Source of the DNA: Pseudomonas piscis
GTDB lineage: Bacteria; Pseudomonadota; Gammaproteobacteria; Pseudomonadales; Pseudomonadaceae
Length of the DNA: 64,000 nt
Direction of reading: 5' to 3'
Assembly (NCBI RefSeq): GCF_009380155.1
Contig: NZ_WHUV01000005.1
Location: 186,001-250,000, forward strand
Shown: positions 7,521 through 16,387 of the stretch, piece after piece
How positions within the stretch are numbered: the stretch's first letter is position 1
How the letters are laid out: each line of letters starts with the position of its first letter
Translations under genes and position numbers: made by a program
Notes under the pieces: generated by a model
The model's database searches: none
What the model saw: the letters and a program-made list of their open reading frames with translations, nothing else
What the model was told of the DNA's origin: nothing

Positions 7521-9167
7521 TCAACGCCCGGAAAAACGCAGGCGCGAGAGCTGGCGCAAGTCGCCTTCCCGGTAGTAGTCGTCGCTCCAGCTATCGTTGG
7601 TGGCCAGGGGCTGGACCTGCTTGAGCGCCAATTGCCGGGCGAAGTAACGGAACCGGTAGTGCTCGTAGAAGCGCAGCAGTTCCAGGCCATAGCGGTCCGC
7701 CAGGTCGGTATCGCCACGGATGATCAGGAAGTTCTCGTCGTTGCCCTGGCTGGCGCCGACACTGAGGTTGTGGCTGCCGCTGATGATCACCGGCGCATCG
7801 CTGGTGAAATCGGTGACCACAGCCTTGGTGTGCACCAGCAAGTTGCCCTTCTGCCCCTTGAGGCCTTCCTTGAGCCAGCCTTCCAGGCCGTTGTTGAGCA
7901 AGGCCGTGGCGGCGAACTCCGCCGTGCGGTCGGCATGGAAACCGGTGATGCGGCTGGCGGTATTCTGCAGGCCATAGCGCAGCACGTCGTCGTGGGGCTG
8001 GCCGAGCAAGGCATCGAGGATCCGGTCGGGCAAGGCAAAGGCGGTGACGAACAGCAAGTCACGGCGGGCGCCGTTGATGATCCGCACGAACTCGTCGAGG
8101 TCGCCCTGCCCGGTTCGCGGCGAGAAACCGGCGAACAGCGCTGCCGCAGGCTGCATGGGGTTGTGCTGGGTCAACCATTTGCGGGTGGCACCGACATCCG
8201 CCGGCGCTGCCCAGATCTGCTCGAACACTTGCAGGTAGCGGCTGGCGATGTCCGTGTTGTCCAGGCAGTGCACCACGTTGGCCTGGCGGTACACGCCATT
8301 GGCGGTGAAGTTGGTGCTGCCGCACAGGACCGCGATGTCCTGGCGCTGCCCGCCGGCATCCAGGCGACCGAGGACGATGAACTTGTCGTGGAAGATGGCG
8401 TGGGTCACTCGCCCGCGCTTACAAGCCTCGGGCAAGTGCTGCAGGCTGGCCTGGTTCTGCGCCGTGTCATCGTCCCCGGGACCTGCGTGATACAGCACCC
8501 GCACCTGCACGCCCCGGTCGAAAGCGGCATTGACCGCAGCGACAATGGCCGGCAACTGGTACTCGTAGATGGCGATATCCAGGCACCAGCTGGCATCGGC
8601 GGCCCGCTGGATGAACCCCAGCAGTTGCCCCAACAGGCCGTTTTCCAGCCATTGCCGGGGCGCGTCCGGCCAGGCTTCGATGGGCAGGTTCTTGTTGGCG
8701 CTGAGCAAAGCGTCCAGCTCGGAAAACTTGCGCGAGAACGCCTGGCTGGCAGCCACTGCCCGATTGAAGATCACCCGTTGCCCGGCAGGCAGGCCATTAT
8801 CGGCGGTGATGCCAAGTTGCAGCATTTCTCCCAATTGCGGCGCAGCGGCGCTGCCATAGACCAGGTACACCCGGTAATTGAGGGTGGCACCGGGGTGGAC
8901 GGCGTAGTCGGCCCAACGGAATTTCTGCAACGGCGCCTGGTTGCTGGGCGTGGCGTTGTACTGGGGGAAGGTGTGGGTCTTGCCGGGGAAAGTCAGGCTG
9001 TTGAACAGGAACAGCCAGGGCTTGTCGCCGGTCTGTTTCTCGATGGCGAAACCCAGCAAGCCCTGGCGCCGGCTGGCATCCAGGTCCATGGCCAGCAGCA
9101 CGCCATTGGTGCCAGCGTAGGCCTTGACCCGAAAATCGTCCTTGTCGTTGTGCACCAGTACCCGCAT
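7521..9167 (-). CDS. Phospholipase D-like (HKD) domain protein
   Basis: A 548-residue protein with two PLD-type half sites. The first is HDKFIVLG with a downstream CGSTNFT (about residue 257 on). The second is HTKAVVTDF with GSHNLS (about 440 on). Each gives the His-Lys pair of the HKD catalytic site, so a phosphodiesterase or phosphatidyltransferase is expected. The N-terminal 200 residues show no familiar domain. No signal peptide is visible from the ATG at 9167, which has GGAG seven bases upstream. The frame is open further upstream to 9326 without a better start. It lies 172 bases downstream of the chelatase VWA region on the same strand. No functional link to cobalamin is evident. Confidence 0.8.
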   Translation of the reverse strand: MRVLVHNDKDDFRVKAYAGTNGVLLAMDLDASRRQGLLGFAIEKQTGDKPWLFLFNSLTFPGKTHTFPQYNATPSNQAPLQKFRWADYAVHPGATLNYRVYLVYGSAAAPQLGEMLQLGITADNGLPAGQRVIFNRAVAASQAFSRKFSELDALLSANKNLPIEAWPDAPRQWLENGLLGQLLGFIQRAADASWCLDIAIYEYQLPAIVAAVNAAFDRGVQVRVLYHAGPGDDDTAQNQASLQHLPEACKRGRVTHAIFHDKFIVLGRLDAGGQRQDIAVLCGSTNFTANGVYRQANVVHCLDNTDIASRYLQVFEQIWAAPADVGATRKWLTQHNPMQPAAALFAGFSPRTGQGDLDEFVRIINGARRDLLFVTAFALPDRILDALLGQPHDDVLRYGLQNTASRITGFHADRTAEFAATALLNNGLEGWLKEGLKGQKGNLLVHTKAVVTDFTSDAPVIISGSHNLSVGASQGNDENFLIIRGDTDLADRYGLELLRFYEHYRFRYFARQLALKQVQPLATNDSWSDDYYREGDLRQLSRLRFSGR

Positions 9168-9339
9168 GGCATCGCTCCACTGATTGGCGCAGGCAGTGTA
9201 GCTGCCGCTACCGGCCGTGCATGGCTCGATATGAGCCCTGGGACAGCGCTCTTGGAGCAACAGGTAGATCGCGCTACCAAGCCTTGCGGCCACTGCGCGC
9301 CCGTACGCAGCCTCGGCACGAGCCACGGGGCTTGGGGTC

Positions 9340-9999
9340 CTACAGGTCGATATGGTGGTAGTCGGCGCCCAGGCGCTGGGCCAGCTCCCGGGCGCGACCG
9401 AGGCGGATCGGGCTGCGCTCGATGTCCAGCAACAGGGTCGGACAATTCAGAGCGTCGACCGGCGGCAGGGTCTTCAAGCGCCCGTCGGTGATCAGCAACA
9501 CCCGCTGCTGTTCTGCCGGCCAGCGCCGTTGCCGCTGCTCCAGCCACTGCCGGGCCTCGGCCAGGGCCTGGGGCAATGGCGTACCGCCGCCGGCGCCCAG
9601 GCCATCGAGCCAGTGCCGCAGGTCCTTGGAAGCCTTGAGCCCCTGGACCTGCCAATGTGGCGCCCGACCGCTGGCGGTGAGCAAGGCCAGGCGCGCCCGC
9701 TGCCGGTAGGCATCGTCGAACAGCTGCGCCAGCAGGCCCTTGGCATCGCTCAAGGCGTGATGCCGGCGCGTCGAGGCCGAGGCGTCGACGATCACCAGCC
9801 ACAACTCATGGGGCGTGCGACTGCGCAGTTGCCACAGCAGGTCCTCGACCAGGCGTGGGCGGCCCTTGAGCAAGGTGCCTGGCCAGTTGATACGACCGCA
9901 ACTCGCCGCCCGGCTGCGGCCTTGTCGTCCCTGGTCCAGGCGCCCCGGCCGGGGCTTGGCATCCGCCCCCAGGCCAGAGCGGGAACGGATGCCTAGGGC
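9340..9999 (-). CDS. chlD: Chelatase VWA (ChlD/CobT-like) segment, reached by -1 frameshift from the upstream ATPase frame
   Basis: This frame encodes a von Willebrand A domain (MIDAS motif VDASAST, later ITDG) preceded by a GRINWPGTLL linker typical of magnesium/cobalt chelatase D-type subunits. It has no credible start. Between the in-frame stop near 10040 and the VWA domain there is no ATG or GTG, and the only TTG (9873) lies after conserved linker residues. It is in the -1 frame relative to the ATPase gene and joins it exactly at the A AAA AAG heptamer (9999-10005). Zero-frame plus -1 frame gives a 554-residue ATPase-VWA protein. Programmed frameshifting in chlD genes beside cobN has been described, and this copy has all the expected signals. 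Confidence 0.8.
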   Translation of the reverse strand, partial: ALGIRSRSGLGADAKPRPGRLDQGRQGRSRAASCGRINWPGTLLKGRPRLVEDLLWQLRSRTPHELWLVIVDASASTRRHHALSDAKGLLAQLFDDAYRQRARLALLTASGRAPHWQVQGLKASKDLRHWLDGLGAGGGTPLPQALAEARQWLEQRQRRWPAEQQRVLLITDGRLKTLPPVDALNCPTLLLDIERSPIRLGRARELAQRLGADYHHIDL

Positions 10000-10022
10000 T
10001 TTTTTGGCCAGCTGGGTACCTC
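9958..10022 (-). promoter_or_regulatory. Programmed -1 ribosomal frameshift signal
   Basis: On the minus strand the zero-frame codons CCA AAA AAG CCC TAG contain the slippery heptamer A AAA AAG (10005-9999), the same heptamer and phase as in E. coli dnaX. Five bases after it begins a perfect eight-base inverted repeat, GGCATCCG (9993-9986) pairing with CGGATGCC (9965-9958). CCC/GGG can extend the stem inside the loop. A Shine-Dalgarno-like GAGG lies 13 bases upstream (10022-10019). The zero-frame stop overlaps the base of the stem. Slippage moves ribosomes into the VWA frame. All elements are visible directly; efficiency cannot be judged. Confidence 0.8.
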
Positions 10023-11003
10023 GCGCCGGGCGCCGGTGGGCAGTGCCTGGGCCGGCATGTCACCCCATTGGCCCGCGCCTTCGCGGGCCTCGCGCTGCGC
10101 CCCGGACTGCTGCGGTGCCGGCGACTGGGGCTGCTGCGCCGGTGCGGCGGGCGCCTGCCCGCGCCGATGGCGCAAGGCGAATTCCGCCACCGCGTCGATA
10201 TCCTCCTCGGCGATGGCCGAAGCGCCACGCCAGGCGGCATGGGCCCGGGCGGCCCGCAGCCAGACCAGGTCGGCACGCAAGCCGTCGACCCCGGCGGCGA
10301 AACAGCGCTCGGTGATCTGCGCCAGGGCCTGGTCATCCAGGGCGATACGCTCCAGCAGCATCCGCGCCTGCTGGCAGCGCTGGCGCAGTTCGGCCTGGGC
10401 CTGGGCCCATTGGTTGCAGAAACCCTGCGGGTCGCTATCGAAATCCAGGCGCCGACGGATGATCTGCCCGCGTTCCAGAGGCAGGACCTGGCCGCTCAAG
10501 GCCACGTTGAGACCGAAGCGGTCCAGCAGTTGCGGGCGCAACTCGCCCTCCTCCGGGTTCATGGTGCCGATCAGCACGAACTTCGCCGAATGCCGATGGG
10601 AAATGCCATCGCGCTCGATGAGGTTGGTGCCACTGGCCGCCACGTCCAGCAGCAAGTCCACCAGGTGGTCGGGCAGCAGGTTGACCTCATCGACATACAA
10701 CACCCCGCCGTCGGCCTTGGCCAGAACGCCCGGGGAGAACTGCGCCCGCCCCTCGCCCAGGGCTGCATCCAGGTCCAGGGTACCCACCAGCCGCTCTTCG
10801 CTGGCCCCCAGGGGCAAGGTGACGAACTGCCCGCTGGCCAGCAAATCCGCCAGCCCCCGGGCCAGGGTCGACTTGGCCATGCCCCGTGGCCCCTCGATCA
10901 ACACGCCACCGATCTTCGGGTCGATGGCGGTCAGGCACAGGGCCAGCTTCAGGGCATCGGCGCCGACCACGGCCGACAAGGGGAAATGCGGGGTGTCGCT
11001 CAT
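9993..11003 (-). CDS. chlD: Magnesium/cobalt chelatase AAA+ ATPase subunit (ChlI/CobS-like short product of chlD)
   Basis: A 336-residue AAA+ protein with Walker A in EGPRGMAKSTLARG (about 37-50) and Walker B LYVDEVNLL. Sensor-like IGTMNPEEGELRPQLLDRFGL is typical of BchI/ChlI chelatase motors. A low-complexity Pro/Ala/Gln linker occupies the last 60 residues, as in D-type subunits. Zero-frame translation stops at TAG 9995-9993, giving the small motor subunit. A -1 slip gives the longer ATPase-VWA subunit. The gene follows cobN, the large cobaltochelatase subunit, with a MITE-like element between them. The likely role is ATP-driven cobalt insertion into hydrogenobyrinate diamide together with CobN. 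Confidence 0.85.
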   Translation of the reverse strand: MSDTPHFPLSAVVGADALKLALCLTAIDPKIGGVLIEGPRGMAKSTLARGLADLLASGQFVTLPLGASEERLVGTLDLDAALGEGRAQFSPGVLAKADGGVLYVDEVNLLPDHLVDLLLDVAASGTNLIERDGISHRHSAKFVLIGTMNPEEGELRPQLLDRFGLNVALSGQVLPLERGQIIRRRLDFDSDPQGFCNQWAQAQAELRQRCQQARMLLERIALDDQALAQITERCFAAGVDGLRADLVWLRAARAHAAWRGASAIAEEDIDAVAEFALRHRRGQAPAAPAQQPQSPAPQQSGAQREAREGAGQWGDMPAQALPTGARREVPSWPKKP

Positions 11004-11043
11004 CTAGGGTTCTCGCTTGGGTCGGGGGTCCCGAAGGACGATT

Positions 11044-11061
11044 TCGCGAGCCGGCTCGCGA
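11044..11061. repeat. REP-like perfect palindrome
   Basis: TCGCGAGCCGGCTCGCGA is a perfect 18-base palindrome resembling the core of Pseudomonas REP elements (compare the pair at 30103-30165). It lies between the chelatase ATPase gene and the MITE-like element. Confidence 0.55.
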
Positions 11062-11087
11062 TCGAGTGCGCAGCATTCGCCGCGTCA

Positions 11088-11244
11088 GGGCACCTCTAAA
11101 AAACGTAGGCGAAGCAGTCAGCGCAAGGCAAAAACAGGCGAAAAAGCGCAGTTTACAAGGGGTCAATGAGCATTTTGACCGGGCTGGCGCACCAGCCTGT
11201 TTTTAACGCAGCGATGACAACGCAGGTAGTTTTCAGAGGTGCCC
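11088..11244. mobile_element. MITE-like element with 10-bp terminal inverted repeats
   Basis: A 157-base non-coding element begins GGGCACCTCT and ends AGAGGTGCCC, perfect ten-base terminal inverted repeats. It is flanked on both sides by TCA, which looks like a three-base target duplication. The right-hand TCA is the complement of the cobN stop codon TGA, so the element abuts the end of cobN exactly. Inside are two further hairpins, GGTCAA/TTGACC (11161-11180) and GGCTGG/CCAGCC (11182-11197). No open reading frame for a transposase exists, so movement would need an enzyme from elsewhere. It sits inside the cobW-cobN-chelatase operon, and its hairpins may affect expression of the chelatase gene. 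Confidence 0.65.
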
Positions 11245-14200
11245 TCAGGAGTCTTCTTCTATATCCAGCAGCAGATGCTCCAGGGCCTCGCGATAGGCTC
11301 CGGGCTGCTGCCACAGGCCGCGCTGCTGGGCCTCCAGCAAACGCTCGGTCATATCGCGCAAGGCGTGGGGATTATGCTGGCGAACGAACTCGCGGGTCGA
11401 GTCGTCCAGCAGGTAGGCATCGGCCAGCAAGGCGTACTGATGGTCGTCGATCAGTTCGGTGGTGGCATCGAAGGCGAACAGGTTGTCCAGGGTCGCGGCC
11501 ATTTCGAAGGCACCCTTGTAACCGTGGCGCTTGACCCCCTCGATCCATTTCGGGTTCACCGCCCGGGAACGGATCACCCGGTTGAGCTCTTCCTTGAGGC
11601 TGCGGATCTTCGGCAGGTCGGGCTGGCTGTGATCGCCGTGGTAGCTGGCGACCTTGGCCCCGCCCAGGCTTTCCACCGCCGCCAGCATGCCGCCCTGGAA
11701 CTGGTAGTAGTCGTTGGAATCCAGCAGGTCGTGCTCGCGGTTGTCCTGGTTCTGCACCACCGCCTGGACCCGGCCCAGGCGAGCGGCGAACTGTTCGCGG
11801 GCGGCGGTGCCTTCATCGCTGCCGCCGTAGGCGTAGCCGCCCCAGTTGAGGTAGACCTCGGCCAGGTCCTCGCGGCTCTGCCACAGCCGACCGTCGATGG
11901 CGCCCTGGACCCCGGCGCCATAGGCCCCGGGCTTGGCCCCGAAGATCCGCCAGCCAGCCTGGCGCGCCGCTGCTTCCGGGTCCAGGCCGCCAGCCTGCAA
12001 GGCTTCGCGTTCGGCACGGACCCTGGCCGCCAGGGGGTTCATGTCGGCCGGCTCGTCCAGGGCCGCCACCGCCTGCACCGCCGCGTCGAACAGGCGGATG
12101 AGGTTGGCGAAGGCATCGCGGAAGAACCCGGAAATCCGCAGGGTCACGTCGACCCGAGGCCGGTCCAGCAGGCTCAAGGGCAGGATCTCGAAGTCGTCGA
12201 CCCGCTGGCTGCCGGTGGCCCAGACGGGCCGCACGCCCATCAGCGCCATGGCCTGGGCGATATCGTCGCCACCGGTGCGCATGGTGGCCGTGCCCCAGAC
12301 CGAGAGGCCCAGCTGCAGCAGGTGGTCGCCGTGATCCTGCAGGTGGCGCTCGAGGATCAGGTTGGCCGACTGGAAACCGATGCGCCAGGCAGTGGTAGTG
12401 GGCAGGTTGCGCACATCCACGGAATAGAAATTGCGCCCGGTGGGCAGCACGTCCAGGCGCCCGCGACTGGGCGCGCCGCTGGGGCCCGCCGGCACGAAGC
12501 GGCCTTGCAGGGCATCGAGCAGGCCGCGCATCTCCGCCGGGCCGCAGGCATCCAGGCGCGGTGCCACTACCTCGCGCAAGCCTTCGATGATGCTGCGTAC
12601 CGGCTCCCAACCGGCTTCGTCCAGTTGTGCTACCGGGCCTTGCAAGGCTGCCTCGATCAAGCGCCCGGCGTAGATTTCCAGACGTTCACGCACATCGCCA
12701 GCGGTGCGCCACAAAGCATCGCTGAGCTGTTGCAGGGGCTGTGGGCGCCGCCCGGTCCAGGGTTCGGCCAGGGCGCAATCCAGCGGATCGAACCCCAACT
12801 CGAAGGCCTTGGCCAGGGCCCGCAACAGGCTGGCGTGGGCGCCCTTGCCATCGCCCCGGGGGATGCGCAGCAGGGCCAGCAACGTATCGATGCGCAAGCG
12901 CCCTTCTGGCGATTCGCCGAACACATGCAGGCCGTCGCGGATCTGCGATTCCTTGAGATCGCACAGGTAGGTGTCCAGCCGTGGCAGCCAGAGCGCCGCA
13001 TCGGCTTCGCCTTCCAGTGGTCCGTCCAGTTGCAGCTCGCGGTCGATCTGGGTCTCGCGCACCAGGCGCAAGATGTCCCGTTGCAGCTCCCGGGCGCGGC
13101 GCGGGTCGAGCAACTGGGCCTCGTAATACTCGTCGGCCAGCAGCTCCAGGTTACGCAGCGGGCCATAGGTTTCGGCGCGGGTCAGGGGCGGCATCAGGTG
13201 ATCGATGATCACCGCCTGGGTCCGGCGCTTGGCCTGGGCGCCCTCCCCTGGGTCGTTGACGATGAACGGGTAGATGTTCGGCAGCGGCCCCAGCAAGGCG
13301 TCCGGCCAGCACTGGGCCGACAGGCCGACACCCTTGCCCGGCAGCCACTCGAGGTTGCCGTGCTTGCCGACGTGGATCACTGCGTGGGCGCCGTAGACCT
13401 GGCGCAGCCAGAAATAGAACGCCAGGTAGGCATGGGGCGGCACCAGGTCCGGGTCGTGGTACACCGCGCTGGGGTCGACCTGGTAACCCCGGGCCGGCTG
13501 GATGCCGATGAAGGTCAGGCCCAGGCGCAGGCCAGCGACCATCAGCCGCCCGTTGCGGAACATCGGGTCCTGCTCCGGGGCGCCCCAGCGCTCCAGCACC
13601 GCTTGGCGGTTGGCCTCGGGCAATGCCTGGAATAGGCGCTGGTAATCGTCCAGGGCCAGGCTCTGCTGGCAAGGGCGCAGGTCGAGGCTGTCCAGATCGT
13701 TGCTGACGCCACCGAGCAATTGCTGGATCAGCTCGGTGCCGCTGGCCGGCAGCTCGCCAGGCAGCGGATAACCCTCGGCCTGCAAGGCCTTGAGAATGTT
13801 CAGCGCCGCCGCCGGGGTATCCAGGCCCACGCCGTTGCCGATGCGCCCGTCGCGGGTCGGGTAGTTGGCCAGGACCAGGGCGATGCGCTTCTGGTGGTTG
13901 TCCAGGCGGCCCAGCTCGACCCAGTTGCTTGCCAGCCGGGCGACGAAGTCCATGCGCTCGGGCTGGCCGCGGTAGCAGACCACGTCCGACTGGCTGCGCT
14001 CACTGCGCCAGGCCAGGTCCTTGAAGCTGATGGGCCGGCTGATGATGCGTCCATCCAGTTCGGGCAAGGCGATGTGCATGGCCAGGTCCCGTGGGCCCAG
14101 GCCCTGTTCGCTGGCCTGCCAGCCCGGCTCGTTGTCCTGGGCGCAGATGGCCTGGATCACCGGGATGTCGCGGCGAAACGGTCGCAGGTGTGGCGCCTCG

Positions 14201-15015
14201 GGGCTGGACTGGGCGAAACCGGTGGTGTTGAGGATCACTCCCGCACCGGTCTCATCCAGCCAGTCTTGCACCTGCGCCAGGCAGCCAGGCTCCTTGAGGC
14301 TGGCCACGGCGATCGGCAAGGGGTTGAGACCGGCAGCCGCAAGGCGCTGGCAGAACAGGTCGATGAATGCGGTGTTGGCCGCCTGCAAGTGCGAGCGATA
14401 GAACAGCAGCGCCGCCACCGCCTGGCCGGGCTGCCAGTGGGCCTGCCAATCCGCCAGGCTGGCCTGGCTCCTGGCCGGGTGATAGAGCGCGGTGCGCGGC
14501 AGCACCTGCGGTTCGCTCCAGGGGTAATCGCGCCCCAGCAAGCCGCTCAGGCAGCGGTAGAAATTCAACGCATTTTCTCGCCCGCCCTGTCGCAGGAACT
14601 GCCACAGGCGGTCGCGCTCCACGGCCGACACCGTGCTCAGGTCGCTGAGCTCCGGGTCGGGCCGGTCGTCCCCCGGCACCAGGATCAGTTGCACCCCGCG
14701 CCGGGACAGCTCCACCAGTTGCTCGACGCCATAACGCCAGTAGGCGATGCCACCGTGCAGGGAAATCAGGATGACCTTGGCATGGCGCAGCACCTGGTCG
14801 ACGTACAGGTCCACCGAGGCGTGGTTCTGCACCTGCATCGGGTTGGCCAGGCGAAAGCTGGGGTAGTCCGCTGGCAGTTGCTCGGCGGCCTCGGCCAGCA
14901 GCGCCAGGCTGGAGTCGCCGCTGCACAGGATCACCAGCTCGGCGGGGGTTTGTCCAAGGTCGGCGATGTTGTCATCCGACACGAATCCGCCGGGCTGGGT
15001 CCTGAGCAGGTGCAT
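11245..15015 (-). CDS. cobN: Cobaltochelatase large subunit CobN
   Basis: A 1256-residue protein of the usual CobN size. It shows the family-wide segments HGGIAYWRYGVEQLVEL, LANYPTRDGRIGNGVGLDTP, HVGKHGNLEWLPGKGVGLS and FIVNDPGEGAQAKRR. Near the C-terminus come RTGGDDIAQAMALMGVRPVW and NPKWIEGVKRHGYKGAFEMA. CobN binds hydrogenobyrinic acid a,c-diamide and inserts Co2+ with the ATPase/VWA partner subunits in aerobic cobalamin synthesis. It starts at ATG 15015, three bases after the cobW stop, so translation is coupled. It lies under the minus-strand cobalamin riboswitch in front of cobW. The stop codon is the insertion point of the MITE-like element. Confidence 0.95.
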   Translation of the reverse strand: MHLLRTQPGGFVSDDNIADLGQTPAELVILCSGDSSLALLAEAAEQLPADYPSFRLANPMQVQNHASVDLYVDQVLRHAKVILISLHGGIAYWRYGVEQLVELSRRGVQLILVPGDDRPDPELSDLSTVSAVERDRLWQFLRQGGRENALNFYRCLSGLLGRDYPWSEPQVLPRTALYHPARSQASLADWQAHWQPGQAVAALLFYRSHLQAANTAFIDLFCQRLAAAGLNPLPIAVASLKEPGCLAQVQDWLDETGAGVILNTTGFAQSSPEAPHLRPFRRDIPVIQAICAQDNEPGWQASEQGLGPRDLAMHIALPELDGRIISRPISFKDLAWRSERSQSDVVCYRGQPERMDFVARLASNWVELGRLDNHQKRIALVLANYPTRDGRIGNGVGLDTPAAALNILKALQAEGYPLPGELPASGTELIQQLLGGVSNDLDSLDLRPCQQSLALDDYQRLFQALPEANRQAVLERWGAPEQDPMFRNGRLMVAGLRLGLTFIGIQPARGYQVDPSAVYHDPDLVPPHAYLAFYFWLRQVYGAHAVIHVGKHGNLEWLPGKGVGLSAQCWPDALLGPLPNIYPFIVNDPGEGAQAKRRTQAVIIDHLMPPLTRAETYGPLRNLELLADEYYEAQLLDPRRARELQRDILRLVRETQIDRELQLDGPLEGEADAALWLPRLDTYLCDLKESQIRDGLHVFGESPEGRLRIDTLLALLRIPRGDGKGAHASLLRALAKAFELGFDPLDCALAEPWTGRRPQPLQQLSDALWRTAGDVRERLEIYAGRLIEAALQGPVAQLDEAGWEPVRSIIEGLREVVAPRLDACGPAEMRGLLDALQGRFVPAGPSGAPSRGRLDVLPTGRNFYSVDVRNLPTTTAWRIGFQSANLILERHLQDHGDHLLQLGLSVWGTATMRTGGDDIAQAMALMGVRPVWATGSQRVDDFEILPLSLLDRPRVDVTLRISGFFRDAFANLIRLFDAAVQAVAALDEPADMNPLAARVRAEREALQAGGLDPEAAARQAGWRIFGAKPGAYGAGVQGAIDGRLWQSREDLAEVYLNWGGYAYGGSDEGTAAREQFAARLGRVQAVVQNQDNREHDLLDSNDYYQFQGGMLAAVESLGGAKVASYHGDHSQPDLPKIRSLKEELNRVIRSRAVNPKWIEGVKRHGYKGAFEMAATLDNLFAFDATTELIDDHQYALLADAYLLDDSTREFVRQHNPHALRDMTERLLEAQQRGLWQQPGAYREALEHLLLDIEEDS

Positions 15016-15018
15016 GGG

Positions 15019-16086
15019 TCAGGCGCCCAGGGCGGCGCGCAGTTGCGCTTCCAGCTGGGTTGCATCCAGTTCCTGGCCGATCAGCACCAGGCGGGTGATG
15101 CGTTTCTCATCAGCGCCCCACTTGCGGTCGAAGTGCTTGTCGAAACGGGTGCCCACGCCCTGGAGCAGCAGGCGCATCGGCTTGCCGGGGATCGCCGCAA
15201 AACCCTTGACCCGCAGGATGCCGTGCTTGACCACCAGTTGGGTCAGGGCATCGAGCAGCAGGCTTTCGTCGGCCTCGGGCAGCTCGATGGAGATCGAGTC
15301 GAAGGCGTCGTGGTCATGGTCGTCATGATCGTCGCCGTCATGGTGATGGTCATGGTGGCTGTGACGGCTGTCGATGTGCTCCTCGGAACCGGCACCCACG
15401 CCCAGCAGTACGTCCAGGGGCAGGCGCCCGCTGCTGGCCTCGATCACCTTGACCGCCGGCGGCAGCTCCTCGGCCACTTCCTGGCGGACCTTGGCCAGGT
15501 CGGCCGGATCGATCAGGTCGGTCTTGTTGAGGATCACCAGGTCGGCGCTGGACAACTGGTCGGCGAACAGCTCGTGCAGTGGCGACTCGTGGTCCAGGTT
15601 GGGGTCGAGCTTGCGCTGGGCGTCCACCTGGTCCGGGAAGGCGGCGAAGGTGCCGGCGGCCACGGCCGGGCTGTCGACCACGGTGATCACCGCATCGACG
15701 GTGCAGGCGCTGCGGATTTCCGGCCACTGGAAGGCTTGCACCAGGGGCTTGGGCAGGGCCAGGCCGCTGGTTTCGATGAGGATATGGTCCAGGTCGCCAC
15801 GGCGGGCCACCAGTTCACGCATCACCGGGAAGAATTCTTCCTGCACGGTGCAGCACAGGCAGCCGTTGGCCAATTCGAAGACCCGGCCGCTGGCCTCTTC
15901 CTCGGTGCAGCCGATGGAGCACTGCTTGAGGATCTCGCCGTCGATGCCCAGTTCGCCGAACTCGTTGACGATCACCGCGATACGACGACCCTGGGCGTTG
16001 TCCAGCATGTGCCGCAGCAAGGTGGTCTTGCCCGAGCCCAGGAAGCCAGTGACGATGGTGACGGGAAGTTTGGCCAGTGTTTTCAT
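15019..16086 (-). CDS. cobW: CobW-type GTP-dependent metallochaperone
   Basis: A 355-residue G3E-family P-loop GTPase. The Walker A motif GFLGSGKTT lies at about 14-22, the metal-binding CLCC (GCLCCT) at 76-79, and NKTD near 190. A strongly His/Asp-rich stretch follows around 240-265, and a CobW C-terminal domain ends the protein. The family delivers Co2+ for corrin synthesis in the cytoplasm. The start at 16086 is chosen because AAGGG lies six bases upstream; the longer open frame runs into the riboswitch. First gene of cobW-cobN-chelatase. The leader can form an ATGCCC/GGGCAT hairpin (16090-16117) that would hide part of this ribosome-binding site. Confidence 0.95.
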   Translation of the reverse strand: MKTLAKLPVTIVTGFLGSGKTTLLRHMLDNAQGRRIAVIVNEFGELGIDGEILKQCSIGCTEEEASGRVFELANGCLCCTVQEEFFPVMRELVARRGDLDHILIETSGLALPKPLVQAFQWPEIRSACTVDAVITVVDSPAVAAGTFAAFPDQVDAQRKLDPNLDHESPLHELFADQLSSADLVILNKTDLIDPADLAKVRQEVAEELPPAVKVIEASSGRLPLDVLLGVGAGSEEHIDSRHSHHDHHHDGDDHDDHDHDAFDSISIELPEADESLLLDALTQLVVKHGILRVKGFAAIPGKPMRLLLQGVGTRFDKHFDRKWGADEKRITRLVLIGQELDATQLEAQLRAALGA

Positions 16087-16198
16087 CGGATGCCCTTTTG
16101 GCGAAGGAGGCGGGCATACGGGACGACAGGCACGGCGCGGGCCAGGTGCTGATTTCGCCACCGGATCACCCCGCCCGGTTGTAGTGAGAATCTGGGTC

Positions 16199-16376
16199 GA
16201 GGCAGGTCTCCTGGCTGGGGGCTTGCCAGTCCAGAACTGGCGCTTCCTGTGCCTTCCCGCCGGCGTCATGGACGCCAGGCAGTGGCCGTGCAGGAATGGA
16301 ACCCTTCACAGTTGCGGGGGCAGCCGCGGCTTCTACCGCGTTCCCGTCTTAGCTTCGACCGCTGGCCGAAGAACCT
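16199..16376 (-). promoter_or_regulatory. Cobalamin riboswitch upstream of cobW
   Basis: The minus strand carries the hallmark core GCTGCCCCCGCAACTGTGA (within 16304-16325), the B12 box GCCACTG (16287-16281) and the 3-prime AGCCAGGAGACCTGCCT element. Together these define the adenosylcobalamin-type aptamer. No terminator with a T-run follows. Instead a stem pairing 16090-16095 with 16112-16117 overlaps the cobW Shine-Dalgarno, suggesting control of translation. High cobalamin would shut off cobW-cobN-chelatase. Aptamer limits are approximate. Confidence 0.88.
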
Positions 16377-16387
16377 CGAAGGCGCAA

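Noticed and set aside
9340..9873. VWA protein starting independently at TTG 9873
   Set aside because: The TTG lies inside the conserved linker, with no ribosome-binding site. The frameshift signal explains the reading frame better.
11239..13635. Plus-strand open frame of 798 codons opposite cobN
   Set aside because: It is a mirror of the high-GC cobN codons, rich in Gln/Gly/Ala/Val with no domain. cobN on the other strand is certain.
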